Positions 55,455 to 63,982 of a stretch of 64,000 nucleotides of DNA are shown here, in pieces. This DNA comes from SZUA-365 sp964635845 (GTDB lineage Bacteria; Bacteroidota; Ignavibacteria; SZUA-365), in the NCBI GenBank assembly GCA_964635845.1, contig CAZWNO010000007.1, positions 1 through 64,000 of the forward strand. The letters run 5' to 3'. Every line of letters starts with the position of its first letter. The first letter of the stretch is position 1. Position numbers and translations under genes: made by a program. A model generated the notes under the pieces. It saw only the letters and a program-made list of their open reading frames with translations. It had not been told where the DNA came from and did not search any database.

Positions 55455-57371
55455 TCATTCGATAATCAGGTGCTGTGTCTGCATCCCTGACTCGCCGGCG
55501 AGCACGAGCGTGTACACACCGCGCGAGAGGGAGGACCCGTCGAAGCGCAATGTATGAAGACCTGCGGCGAGTTCGCCGTCGTGGATCGTGGCGACGCGGC
55601 GTCCGAGGAAATCGTACACGTGAAGCGAGGCGCGTGTACCGCGGGCGGCTTCGAGACGGATGGCAAGCGCGCCGTCGCGCCGCGGGGAGTAGGGATGGGG
55701 ATAGAGATCCGTCACGACGATCTCCGGTGTCGCCGCGGGTACGTCCGCCACACCCACGGTGCGGTAGGACACGCGCTTGAGCACGATATTGCGGGGATCG
55801 AGAACGACGGACTGCACTGCATCGGAGGGGACATCGGCGAAAGTGAATTCCTGCGATTCCTCCGCCCGGGTATCGATGCGTTTCCACAGCGAATCGCCCG
55901 TGGTGGTGATGATGAGTACGTCCATGGGCATCTGGAACAGCGGATATTTCGCCTGGTCCTGCGTCTGCCGCAGTCGCACGCGCTGAGGCGCGCCGCTGTC
56001 GTCGAGCACGCGCTCGAAGCTGTAGTCCGGCCAGCCAGCCGCGATCACCCATTCGTCGAAGAACCAGTCGAGCTGTCCACCGTGGAATTCCTCCATCACC
56101 AGGCGGAAGCTTGTCGTTGTCGCATTGCCGTAGGCATGCCGCTGCCCGTAGGCCCGGAATCCTTCGAAGAAGGCGCTGTCGCCCATGACGTAACGCAGCA
56201 TCGCAAGCACCGCGCCGCCTTTGTGGTAGATCGTCGACGGATAGTTCGTCGAAGGCGGGGTCCGCGGAAAATCGTACAGGGGGAAGACTCCTTCGTTGCG
56301 CGTATCGGAAATCCGATAGGTCTGTCCCGTGCTTCGCACAGCCTCGAGATACGCCGGCGTCCCGCCGAGATGCTCGGCGTAGAGCATTTCGCTGAAGACC
56401 GCGAACCCTTCGTTCAGCCAGGCGTCGCGGAAGTCCTCGCAGGTGACCCAGTCGCCCCACCACATGTGCGCCAGCTCGTGCGCCGCGGTCGTGCCGGCCT
56501 GGGAGAGTCCGGTGAAAAGCTGCGCGGCATAGCTGATCATCGTCTGGTGTTCCATCGAACCGATCGGCGTGATGCAGTAGCCGACCTTGTCGAAGGGGTA
56601 GGGACCGAAGCGCTGCGTGAAGGCATCCATCATGACACCGACAGTGGAAAAGTAGGCGGCACCGCGGGCGGAGTCCGCGCGCGGCACGTAGTACTCCATC
56701 GGAATGCCGTTCCAATCATCCTCCACCACCGCGTAGTCGCTGACCGCGTAGGTGAAGAGGTAGGTCGCCGTGGGGTGGTTTTCCACCCAGCGCCAGCTGC
56801 TCATGCCGTTCGAGGACGAATGCCCGGCGAGAAGACCGGTACCCGCGACCGTGAGTCCGTCGGGCACGATGAAGGATACGTCGAAGGTCGCCTTGTCGGA
56901 GGGAATGTCGTTCGACGGCAGCCAGCGGCGCATCATCGATATGTCCGGATGGGTGAATGCCACGCCCATGAAATACGTGACATCGCCCCAGTGGCAGCCG
57001 CCCCAGGGGAACGTCCCTCCCTCGTTGCCGGGAGAACCGGTGTACTGGATCCGAATTTCCAATGTATCGTTCGCGGGCAGCAGCGCGGGGAGTTCGACGG
57101 TCAGCACGGCGTTGTCGTAACGGAAGGCGGCAGAGACGCCGCCTGCCTGCACGGCCGCAATCGCCATCGCCGTGAGATCGAGCGGGATTTCGTCGAGATC
57201 GCCGCGCGCGGCGTTGCGCACGGTGAGCGTCGCATCGCCGGTGACCGTGCGCTGCGCGAGATCGAAGCGGACCTCGGCGCGGTAATGCACGACGTCGATG
57301 AGCGCGGACTCGGCAAGGAGCGGCGTGGTGAGAAGGACGAGGGCGAGGATGAACAGGTGGTACGGGCGCAT
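55455..57371 (-). CDS. Secreted M1-family aminopeptidase with T9SS tail
   Basis: 638 aa. ATG 57371 begins a signal peptide (MRPYHLFILALVLLTTPLLA); the frame upstream is antisense to the LolA-like gene. Gluzincin zinc site HELAH (298-302) with the third ligand E321 in AWLNEGFA. The substrate loop reads GSMEHQ (271-276) in place of the usual G-x-M-E-N, so the residue after glutamate is His. N-terminal saddle domain at 25-210, helical C-region to about 510, then a T9SS sorting domain (YPHPYSPRRDGAL to LIIE). It probably trims extracellular peptides at the cell surface. It lies 32 bp after the LolA-like gene. Confidence 0.9.
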   Translation of the reverse strand: MRPYHLFILALVLLTTPLLAESALIDVVHYRAEVRFDLAQRTVTGDATLTVRNAARGDLDEIPLDLTAMAIAAVQAGGVSAAFRYDNAVLTVELPALLPANDTLEIRIQYTGSPGNEGGTFPWGGCHWGDVTYFMGVAFTHPDISMMRRWLPSNDIPSDKATFDVSFIVPDGLTVAGTGLLAGHSSSNGMSSWRWVENHPTATYLFTYAVSDYAVVEDDWNGIPMEYYVPRADSARGAAYFSTVGVMMDAFTQRFGPYPFDKVGYCITPIGSMEHQTMISYAAQLFTGLSQAGTTAAHELAHMWWGDWVTCEDFRDAWLNEGFAVFSEMLYAEHLGGTPAYLEAVRSTGQTYRISDTRNEGVFPLYDFPRTPPSTNYPSTIYHKGGAVLAMLRYVMGDSAFFEGFRAYGQRHAYGNATTTSFRLVMEEFHGGQLDWFFDEWVIAAGWPDYSFERVLDDSGAPQRVRLRQTQDQAKYPLFQMPMDVLIITTTGDSLWKRIDTRAEESQEFTFADVPSDAVQSVVLDPRNIVLKRVSYRTVGVADVPAATPEIVVTDLYPHPYSPRRDGALAIRLEAARGTRASLHVYDFLGRRVATIHDGELAAGLHTLRFDGSSLSRGVYTLVLAGESGMQTQHLIIE

Positions 57372-57403
57372 GGCTGTCTCGCTCTCCGCGTGCGGCGGAA
57401 TAG

Positions 57404-58111
57404 TTAGTGTTTGCCGCGGGGCGGCGATTTCATTTTGCTGGATTCGAAGACGGAATCGGGGACGCCCTTGTTCACGACGTATCCGCTGTATCTCATGCTG
57501 ATGCGCGCCTTTTCGCCGCCCGATTCCCTGTCGGTCCCGGATTTCTGTCCTGGCATTCGCCTGCGCATCGGTGCATCCATCTCGATGTCGATGCGCGAGG
57601 GGAGATCGTACCTGCCATCGATGCGATCGTAGGTGAAATCCGTGACGGCCGGCGAGCCCGCTCCGGGATCGAAGTCCATGCGCATGATCAGCGCGCGCTT
57701 CGTGTCCACATAGAGCGTCGCGCGCTGCAGTCGCATCGTATCCGATCGTGCCAGGAGCTTCACCTTGGTGCATTCGACGTTCCTGATCCGCGCGCTGCCC
57801 TGCACGACCATATCATAGTCATCCTTGTCGAACATCGCGGGATGGAAGCCCACGGCGTCGCGGGGCAGCAATGCGAAGCCGTCGCTCTCGACCTGGATTC
57901 TGTCCGGTTTCTTGAAGTACATCGTCGCCTCCATCGGCGGGACACTGAGGCCCTTCATCCTGATGACGGCGCTGATCCGAACCCTGTAGTCGTTCACCTT
58001 CTCGTACTGCGCCTTGACGGCGTCGAGGATGGTGCCGGCGTCCTGTTGTGCGGAAACAGACGCGGGACACAGGACAATGAGGATAACGAGGACAAAAAAT
58101 ATTCGCGGCAT
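57404..58111 (-). CDS. LolA-like periplasmic lipoprotein carrier family protein
   Basis: 235 aa. ATG 58111 (MPRIFFVLVILIVLCPASVSA) gives a signal peptide; longer starts at 58144 place residues before it. The mature domain has the LolA/LolB half-barrel pattern: AGTILDAVKAQYEKVNDY, ATMYFKKPDRIQVES, and VECTKVKLLARSDTMRLQRATLYVD, then FTYDRIDGRYDLPSRIDIEMD. It may bind lipids or lipoproteins, as outer-membrane lipoprotein-sorting proteins do. It is cotranscribed with the downstream M1 peptidase and follows a lone ABC permease. A weak promoter (CTGTTT, TACCTT, 17 bp) may precede it. Confidence 0.75.
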   Translation of the reverse strand: MPRIFFVLVILIVLCPASVSAQQDAGTILDAVKAQYEKVNDYRVRISAVIRMKGLSVPPMEATMYFKKPDRIQVESDGFALLPRDAVGFHPAMFDKDDYDMVVQGSARIRNVECTKVKLLARSDTMRLQRATLYVDTKRALIMRMDFDPGAGSPAVTDFTYDRIDGRYDLPSRIDIEMDAPMRRRMPGQKSGTDRESGGEKARISMRYSGYVVNKGVPDSVFESSKMKSPPRGKH

Positions 58112-58257
58112 GGGAGTTACCATCGGTGTGAATAAGGTAAGCAAGTCGGAATTAAAAAACAGGTGCTGACGCGGATCCGTCGCACATCGTCACGGATTCA
58201 CAGGGGCATCCGGGACACTCGGGACTTCCACACGGCGCAGTGTATGGAGCGGCCGGA

Positions 58258-59097
58258 TCAGGAGAGGATGTCCCTTCTGCGAAAGACGACCCATGCCGCT
58301 GCGAGGAACAGTGCCAGAAATCCTCCGAGGGCGAGCACGTCCTGTCCGATCGCCGCGGCATCGATCGGATCCGAAAAGGCCTTCCGCCAGACATCGGTGT
58401 AGGTCGTGAACAGGTACGGCCGGAGGGCTTCGAAGAACTCGAAAGGCAGATTCCCGAGGACCAGGAACAGGATGATGACGGCGAAGGATCCGACGATCGG
58501 CCCGATGGCATTATCGACGAAGGAACTGAACAGCATGCCGAGCGCGGCCACCACGGACATCGCCCAGCCGGCGAGCACGTAGGAGAGCAGGAAGCGCCAC
58601 CAGAGCTCGCCGCGCGCGAGGATGGCGATGCCGTCGTCGCGCAGGATGAACATGTCGCCGTGCCCGAACAACAGCAGCCCGAGTCCGATGCTGAACAGGC
58701 CGAGGAAAAAGACGAGCGAGTACGTGTAGATGACGGCGCTGCACGCCTTGACGGTGAAAATGCGCGTGCGCGACGGGGGACGCGTCAGGAGCATGCGGTA
58801 GGTGCCGCTGGTCGCCTCGCCGGCGAGGATGTCGCCCGCAACGAGAAGAATGAGAAACGGCACGTGCACGAAGAGGGCGTTCATCACCATGTTGGAAACG
58901 AACCAGCCGTTGAATAGCGAGCCGACGAAGAGGAAGTTCTGCTGGAGACCGCCGCTCATGTTGCGGATCATATCGTCTCCCGCGGCGGAAAATCCCCAGT
59001 ATGCCAGGGGAATCAGCGCGGCGATGAGACCGAATCCGATGTAGGTTCGAAGTTTGCGGTAGGTCTTGGTGAGTTCGTAACGCACTAATGTCAGCAT
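58258..59097 (-). CDS. ABC-2 type transporter permease without adjacent ATPase
   Basis: 279 aa with six predicted helices: IGFGLIAALIPLAYWGF, VPFLILLVAGDILAGE, then YTYSLVFFLGLFSIGLGLLL and three more, ending VVFRRRDILS. The cytoplasmic loop GEATSGTYRMLLTRPPSRTRI is the typical coupling segment of the NosY/YxlG type. No ATPase gene lies beside it; the only ABC ATPase in the window is at 33145. Its partner is therefore elsewhere in the genome or lost. Next upstream is rluB. Confidence 0.85.
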   Translation of the reverse strand: MLTLVRYELTKTYRKLRTYIGFGLIAALIPLAYWGFSAAGDDMIRNMSGGLQQNFLFVGSLFNGWFVSNMVMNALFVHVPFLILLVAGDILAGEATSGTYRMLLTRPPSRTRIFTVKACSAVIYTYSLVFFLGLFSIGLGLLLFGHGDMFILRDDGIAILARGELWWRFLLSYVLAGWAMSVVAALGMLFSSFVDNAIGPIVGSFAVIILFLVLGNLPFEFFEALRPYLFTTYTDVWRKAFSDPIDAAAIGQDVLALGGFLALFLAAAWVVFRRRDILS

Positions 59098-59130
59098 GCG
59101 GAACTCCTCGGCGATGTAACGGAGATGATG

Positions 59131-60358
59131 TCAGCCCTTTTTCTTCGTCAGGTTCTTCAGCGCGCGCACTTCGCTCTCGTCGAGGTAACGCCATGCGCCC
59201 CGCTTGAGGCGCGCGAGCGAGAGTCCGGCATAGCTGATGCGATCGAGTTTGCGCACGCTGTAGCCGAGTGCTTCGAACATGCGGCGCACCTGCCGGTTGC
59301 GTCCTTCATGCAGCGTGATGCCGACGATTGTGTTCCGCGGACTGTCGAGAATCTCCGCGTCGCAGGGCGCGGTCATGCCGTCCTCGAGCTTGATGCCTGA
59401 ACGGAGATCGCGAATATGCTGCGACTTCACCCTCTGGACGACCTCGACGATGTAATTCTTCGGTGCGTCGAAACTCGGATGCATCAGTTTGTTGGCCAGA
59501 TCGCCGTCGTTGGTGAGCAGCAGTGCTCCGGTCGTGTTGCGATCGAGCCGTCCGACCGGGTACACATGGTGCTCGGCTGGAATAAGGTCCATCACCGTGC
59601 GGCGGCCGCTCTCGTCGTCGGTCGTCGTGATACAGTCTTTCGGCTTGTTGAGGAGGATGTAGTACAGCTGCGACTGGATGTACACGGGCGTGCCGCGCAC
59701 GCTGATCTCATCGCGGTCCGGATGCACTTTCGCACCCAGCTCGGTAACAGCCTTTCCATTCACACGGACGACCCCCGATTCGATCAATCCGTCGGCCTTG
59801 CGCCGCGCCGCGACACCCGCCTCGGCGAGAAACTTGTTGAGGCGCATCTCCTTTTCCGCCTCGCGGATCGCCACGGTCTGGCGTCGGGGCTTGCTTTTAC
59901 CGACGCCGGACACGAGCCGTGAATGCGGCTGCGGGGGCTGTGCGGACTGGCGTTTGATGCCGTGTCCGCCGCGCTTTTCCTGTCCCTTCGCGCCGCTTCT
60001 CGGCGGTCCGCTGTGTCGAGTGTCGCCGCTGCGCGGCCCGCTTTTCGGTCCGCCACTGTGTCGAGCGTCGCCGCTGCGCGGCCCGCTTTTCGGTCCGCCG
60101 CTGTGTCGAGCGTCGCCGCTGCGCGGCCCGCTTTTCGGTCCGCCGCTGTGTCGAGNNNNNNNNNNNNNNNNNNNNNNNNNNNNNNNNNNNNNNNNNNNNN
60201 NNNNNNNNNNNNNNNNNNNNNNNNNNNNNNNNNNNNNNNNNNNNNNNNNNNNNNNCGTCGCCGCTGCGCGGTCCGCTCTTCGGTCCGCCGCTTTTCGACA
60301 CCCTGCCGGAAGGACGGCCTGTACCGCTTCGGGATGAACGGGATTTGCCTTGCATCAC
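59131..60358 (-). CDS. rluB: 23S rRNA pseudouridine synthase RluB-like, with repeat-built N-terminal extension (assembly gap)
   Basis: GTG 60358 overlaps the scpB stop (GTGA). Residues after the extension (MRLNKFLAEAGVAARRKADG) form an S4 domain; the catalytic domain has GRLDRNTTGALLLTNDGDLA with the catalytic aspartate, and ends with the family GRNRQVRRMFEALGY. It isomerises uridine in 23S rRNA. The N-terminus is a long basic, disordered tail of 15-residue repeats (SGGPKSGPRSGDARH), followed by SGAKGQEKRGGHGIKRQ. The frame is open from 59131 to the 100-N gap and again beyond it with the same repeat, so the gap sits within one gene and hides an unknown repeat number. A GTG at 59913 is a later possible start but would discard the in-frame tail. 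Confidence 0.85.
60013..60300. repeat. 45-bp coding tandem repeat in rluB
   Basis: Units begin at 60013, 60058, 60103 and 60148, nearly identical, run into the gap, and a diverged unit lies at 60256-60300. On minus each encodes fifteen residues of the RluB tail. Confidence 0.9.
60156..60255. other. Assembly gap (100 N)
   Basis: A standard-length placeholder within the 45-bp repeat; the assembler probably could not resolve the copy number. Confidence 0.99.
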
Positions 60359-61563
60359 ACCGGCTCCTCTTCATCAGGTCGTTCGTCGTCGGAAGGAGCA
60401 TCCTCCGCAGCCGGCACATCGTCTCCGGCATCAGCGTCATCCTCATCGTCACTGACGGAATCGAACTGCACATGCAGCACGGGCGCCGCGACCGTATTAT
60501 CTTCACCCGCGTCCGCGACGTCCTCATCCGTCGCTTCCGCATGCTCGACGTCCGTGTCACGCTCATCGAAGACGCCGTCCTCCGATGCACTTTCTTCCGC
60601 CACCTCTCCGATGGCGGCATCGTCCTCCGAACCGGGATCGAGATGACCGACCGAGCGCAGTCGCGCACTGTCGAAGAGACGTTCGAGTTCCTGCGACGAG
60701 ACGCGTGTCAGGGCGACAGCCTTTTCAGGATCCATCTCGTCGATGGGGTTGATCGCCAGTTCCTCGTCGGAGGAGAGGAGGTCCTTGATCTCGCGCGGCT
60801 TCGGCAGGTCGTTGATGCTGCTGAGGCCGAAATGCTTGAGGAAGGTCTTTGTCGTGCCGTAGAGCAGCGGTCGGCCGGGACTGTCCTCGCGTCCGACTAT
60901 GGAAATCAGGTTGCGCTCGAGCAACGATTTCACCACGTACTCCGCATTCACTCCGCGGATGCCCTCGACCGCAGGTTTGCTGATCGGCTGACGGAAGGCG
61001 ATGATCGAGAGCGTTTCCAGTGCACTCTGCGTGAGGCGGCGGCGCGAGCGCTCGGCGAACAGGCGTCCCACCCAGGCCCCGTAGGCCGCGGTGGTCTGAA
61101 ACGCAAATCCTCCCGACACTTCGATGATGCGGAAAGAGCGGCCCTGATCGGCGTAGGCGTCGTTGAGCGTATCGATCGCGCGCTTGACGTGCGTTATCGT
61201 CAGGCGCCGCGCGTTCCTCCTGCGCGCACGGACAGGGGACGCTTCCTCTTCAACGTTCTCCTCGCCTTCGCTCTCGCCGGGCGCGAGCAGTTCCTTGATC
61301 TGTCTGAAGGCCAACGGTTCGTCGGATGCGAAGATCAGGGCTTCCAGAATCCCTTTGAGATCCGGGTCGTCATCTTCGAACTCTCCGGCCTCGTCTTCCT
61401 GGTCCGCGGCCGGTTCGCTTTCCCCGGCGGCATCGATGACATCGTTTCCGTCATCGCCCGCGGCAGCCATGGCATCGTTTCCGCCGTCGCCAACCGGGGA
61501 CTCGGGGACGAGTGCCGCGTCGATGGTCTCCTCATCCGGCATGTGATTCGTTTTCTTTTTCAT
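60355..61563 (-). CDS. scpB: Chromosome segregation and condensation protein ScpB
   Basis: 402 aa from ATG 61563; starts at 61599 and 61542 are also possible and all overlap scpA. ScpB binds ScpA and SMC to form the condensin-like loading complex. The winged-helix core is about 180 aa: GILEALIFASDEPLAFRQI, RLTQSALETLSIIAFRQPI then KPAVEGIRGVNAEYVV, and GRPLLYGTTKTFLKHFGL. The N-terminal 60 residues and C-terminal 110 residues are very acidic and low complexity, making it about twice the usual length of the family. Its stop overlaps the rluB start. The cluster trpS-scpA-scpB-rluB is transcribed together. Confidence 0.92.
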   Translation of the reverse strand: MKKKTNHMPDEETIDAALVPESPVGDGGNDAMAAAGDDGNDVIDAAGESEPAADQEDEAGEFEDDDPDLKGILEALIFASDEPLAFRQIKELLAPGESEGEENVEEEASPVRARRRNARRLTITHVKRAIDTLNDAYADQGRSFRIIEVSGGFAFQTTAAYGAWVGRLFAERSRRRLTQSALETLSIIAFRQPISKPAVEGIRGVNAEYVVKSLLERNLISIVGREDSPGRPLLYGTTKTFLKHFGLSSINDLPKPREIKDLLSSDEELAINPIDEMDPEKAVALTRVSSQELERLFDSARLRSVGHLDPGSEDDAAIGEVAEESASEDGVFDERDTDVEHAEATDEDVADAGEDNTVAAPVLHVQFDSVSDDEDDADAGDDVPAAEDAPSDDERPDEEEPV

Positions 61564-62317
61564 GGTATTCAATGGGGACATCTTCGTCCGCTGTTTCATT
61601 CCTGATGATCTCGAAATCGTTGAACTGCGCGAATATCTCCACGCGGAGGCGCTGCGCGCGGATGAGTTCGAGCATTGCGATGAACGTCACCACCAACTGC
61701 ACCCTGTCATTCAGATCGCGCAGGATTTCGAGGAAGTTGAATTTGGGGCGGCCGTCGAAACGCTGCATCAGCCAGGCGGCCTGTTCTTCGACGCTCCAGG
61801 GGATCGTCCGCACCTCGTGGACGGTTTTTTTCGGGATGTTCATCATGGCCTGTTGAAAAGCCTTGATGAGCTGGTACATCGTGACGTCCTCGAGTACGCC
61901 CTCGTCGTCCGTCACCGGCGATTTCCTCACGTCGTATTTGAAGAGGCCGCGGTAGTACTTCTCCCGCTGGTCGAGTTCGAGTTTCTGCAGCTCCTCCGCC
62001 GACTCCTTGTAGCGTTTGTATTCCAGCAGCCGCTGTGTCAGCTCGGTGCGAGGATCGGTTTCTTCCTCGCCTTCCTCGGTCTCGGTGCGCGGCAGCAGCA
62101 TGCGCACCTTGATGTGCATGAGCGTCGCGGCCATGACGATGAACTCCCCCGCGAGTTCGAGATCCAGCATCTGCATGACGCGGATGTAGGAGAGGAACTC
62201 CTGCGTGATGTACGCGATGGGGATGTTGTAGATATCGAGTTCATCGCGTCGGATGAAGAACAGCAGCAGGTCGAGCGGACCTTCGAAATCCGGTATTCTG
62301 ACTTTGAATGTTCCCAC
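61532..62317 (-). CDS. scpA: Segregation and condensation protein A (kleisin)
   Basis: 261 aa, GTG start two bases after the trpS stop. It bridges SMC heads. Typical N-terminus FEGPLDLLLFFIRRDELDIYN broken by the family pattern, then AGEFIVMAATLMHIKVRMLLP; the C-terminal winged helix includes LNDRVQLVVTFIAMLELIRAQ near its end. It overlaps the start of scpB. The assignment is secure. Confidence 0.95.
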   Translation of the reverse strand: MGTFKVRIPDFEGPLDLLLFFIRRDELDIYNIPIAYITQEFLSYIRVMQMLDLELAGEFIVMAATLMHIKVRMLLPRTETEEGEEETDPRTELTQRLLEYKRYKESAEELQKLELDQREKYYRGLFKYDVRKSPVTDDEGVLEDVTMYQLIKAFQQAMMNIPKKTVHEVRTIPWSVEEQAAWLMQRFDGRPKFNFLEILRDLNDRVQLVVTFIAMLELIRAQRLRVEIFAQFNDFEIIRNETADEDVPIEYHEKENESHAG

Positions 62318-62319
62318 AT

Positions 62320-63312
62320 TCAGCCCAGCTTCATCACGTCATGCACCATGTCCATGGTTTCGCGTGCGACCGCGCGCGCGCGCTCCTCGCCGTCGCGGAG
62401 GATGTCCTCGACGAGCGAGGGCTGTCCTTCGTACATCTTCCTGCGCTCGATATGCGGCTCGAGGAATTCGCTGATCCGGACGCCGCATCTCAGCTTGCAT
62501 TCGACGCAGCCGAGCGCGCCCGATTCGCAGCCCGCGCGGATCTCCGCTTCCTCGGAGGCATTGAATTTGCCGTGATAGGTGAACACGAGACAGATATCGG
62601 GGCGCCCGGGATCGTTGCGCCGGACCTTGAGTGCGTCCGTCGGCGCCTTGCGCAGTTTCTGCGCGACAGTCGCGGCGTCGTCGGAGAGCAGGATGGTATT
62701 GTTCAAGGACTTGGACATTTTCCGGTCCTTGCCGTCGAGTCCGGGCAGCCGCGCGAAAGTGGTCAGCAGTGGCTCCGGCTCCGGGAACACCTGGCCCCAG
62801 GTTGCATTGAAGCGGCGCGCGATCTCGCGGGTGATTTCCACATGGGAGAGCTGATCCTCGCCGACCGGGACGACCTCCCCGCGGTACAGAAGGATATCTG
62901 CGGCCTGCAGCACGGGGTAGCCGAGATGGCCGTACACGATGTGCTCGATCTTGAGATCACGGACCTGTTCCTTGATCGAGGGATTGCGTTCGAGCCGGCT
63001 GGTCGTGATCAGCATCGAGAAGATCAGGTGCAGTTCCGTGTGCTGCTTGACCCGCGACTGCCGGAAGATGGGACTCTTCCTTGGGTCGATGCCGCCCGCC
63101 AGCCAGTCGATCACCATGTCGATCGTGTTCTGGAACAGGTGGCTGGTGTCGAGGTTTGTCGTCAGCGCGTGGTAATCCGCCACCAGGTGGAAATTGTTGT
63201 ATTCGTCCTGAAGGGCGACCCAGTTTTCGAGCGCTCCGGCCCAGTGGCCGAGGTGAAGCTTGCCGGTGGGGCGCATTCCGCTCAGGATGGTTTTTTTTCG
63301 CGGTTCATTCAT
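62320..63312 (-). CDS. trpS: Tryptophanyl-tRNA synthetase
   Basis: 330 aa, class I synthetase of standard length that charges tRNA-Trp. HIGH-type motif HLGH at 20-23, KMSKS at 198-202, ATP/Trp-binding GEDQLSHVEITREI and PVLQAADILLY. It includes GCVECKLRCG near the C-terminus. It is the first gene of the trpS-scpA-scpB-rluB group. A weak promoter (TTCAAC, TATCTT, 17 bp) lies upstream. Confidence 0.96.
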   Translation of the reverse strand: MNEPRKKTILSGMRPTGKLHLGHWAGALENWVALQDEYNNFHLVADYHALTTNLDTSHLFQNTIDMVIDWLAGGIDPRKSPIFRQSRVKQHTELHLIFSMLITTSRLERNPSIKEQVRDLKIEHIVYGHLGYPVLQAADILLYRGEVVPVGEDQLSHVEITREIARRFNATWGQVFPEPEPLLTTFARLPGLDGKDRKMSKSLNNTILLSDDAATVAQKLRKAPTDALKVRRNDPGRPDICLVFTYHGKFNASEEAEIRAGCESGALGCVECKLRCGVRISEFLEPHIERRKMYEGQPSLVEDILRDGEERARAVARETMDMVHDVMKLG

Positions 63313-63396
63313 GACAGGGTGTTGTCAGCGGTGGAAACATTCCATAAGATATGAAAAGCGAGGGGAGAGTTGAAAGGGGCAGGAGGGGATGAAGGA

Positions 63397-63424
63397 ATGA
63401 CAGATGACAAATGACAGATGGGAG
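63397..63424. repeat. Heptamer tandem array (ATGACAG)n
   Basis: Four units, ATGACAG, ATGACAA, ATGACAG, ATGGGAG, between trpS and the HNH gene. The sequence resembles the octamer array at 50842. Confidence 0.7.
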
Positions 63425-63433
63425 GACGGGACG

Positions 63434-63982
63434 TCAGCCCATGAAGAGGTAGGGTTTCCAGAGTTCATCGACCTGATGCACGGACTGGACGATGAAGGAG
63501 ACGCGGGAGGGACGGCGGGGGACGCTGCGCAGGGTCATGCCTGCGCGTTCCGGCGTGCGATCGCGCTTGTGGTTGTTGCATGGCAGGCAGGCGGTGACCA
63601 TGTTCTCCCAGGAATCCATTCCCCCTCTGGCGCGGGGAACAATATGATCCACGGTCAGGGGTGCAGCGGTACCGCCGCAATACTGGCAGCGATGGCCGTC
63701 CCTTCGCAGAATATTCTTCCGCGAGAGCATGATGTTCTTGAAGGGAACGCGTGTGTAATTGGACAGCCGGATGACGCTGGGGAACGGGTAATTCGAATTG
63801 ACGGTGCGGATTTTCCGATGCGGATTCTCGATGACGATATCCGCTTTCATCAGGAAGATCAGGATAACTGCTTTCTGAACACTGCAAACACTGAGCGGTT
63901 CGTAACTCTGGTTCAGCACAAGGACGCGACCGCTGATGGACGATGCTCTCTGCTCCGCGACTTCGAAGACGTACTCCGTCAT
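63434..63982 (-). CDS. HNH endonuclease family protein
   Basis: 182 aa. N-terminal 85 residues (VLVLNQSYEPLSVCSVQKAV) precede an HNH fold: zinc cysteines C99/C102 (RCQYCG) and C132/C135 (ACLPCN), with the catalytic stretch VDHIVPRARGG (H113) and N127. This compact type is widespread as a chromosomal gene in Bacteroidetes and Cyanobacteria, not tied to a mobile element. The role is unknown, perhaps in DNA repair or restriction. It starts near the right edge, and no upstream partner can be seen. Confidence 0.88.
   Translation of the reverse strand: MTEYVFEVAEQRASSISGRVLVLNQSYEPLSVCSVQKAVILIFLMKADIVIENPHRKIRTVNSNYPFPSVIRLSNYTRVPFKNIMLSRKNILRRDGHRCQYCGGTAAPLTVDHIVPRARGGMDSWENMVTACLPCNNHKRDRTPERAGMTLRSVPRRPSRVSFIVQSVHQVDELWKPYLFMG

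Noticed and set aside
57372..57773. N-terminal extension of the M1 peptidase
   Set aside because: It is antisense-phase sequence within the LolA-like gene and lacks a signal peptide.
63434..63982. HNH gene as part of a restriction or homing element
   Set aside because: No methyltransferase, intron or mobile gene is next to it; the compact family is usually chromosomal.
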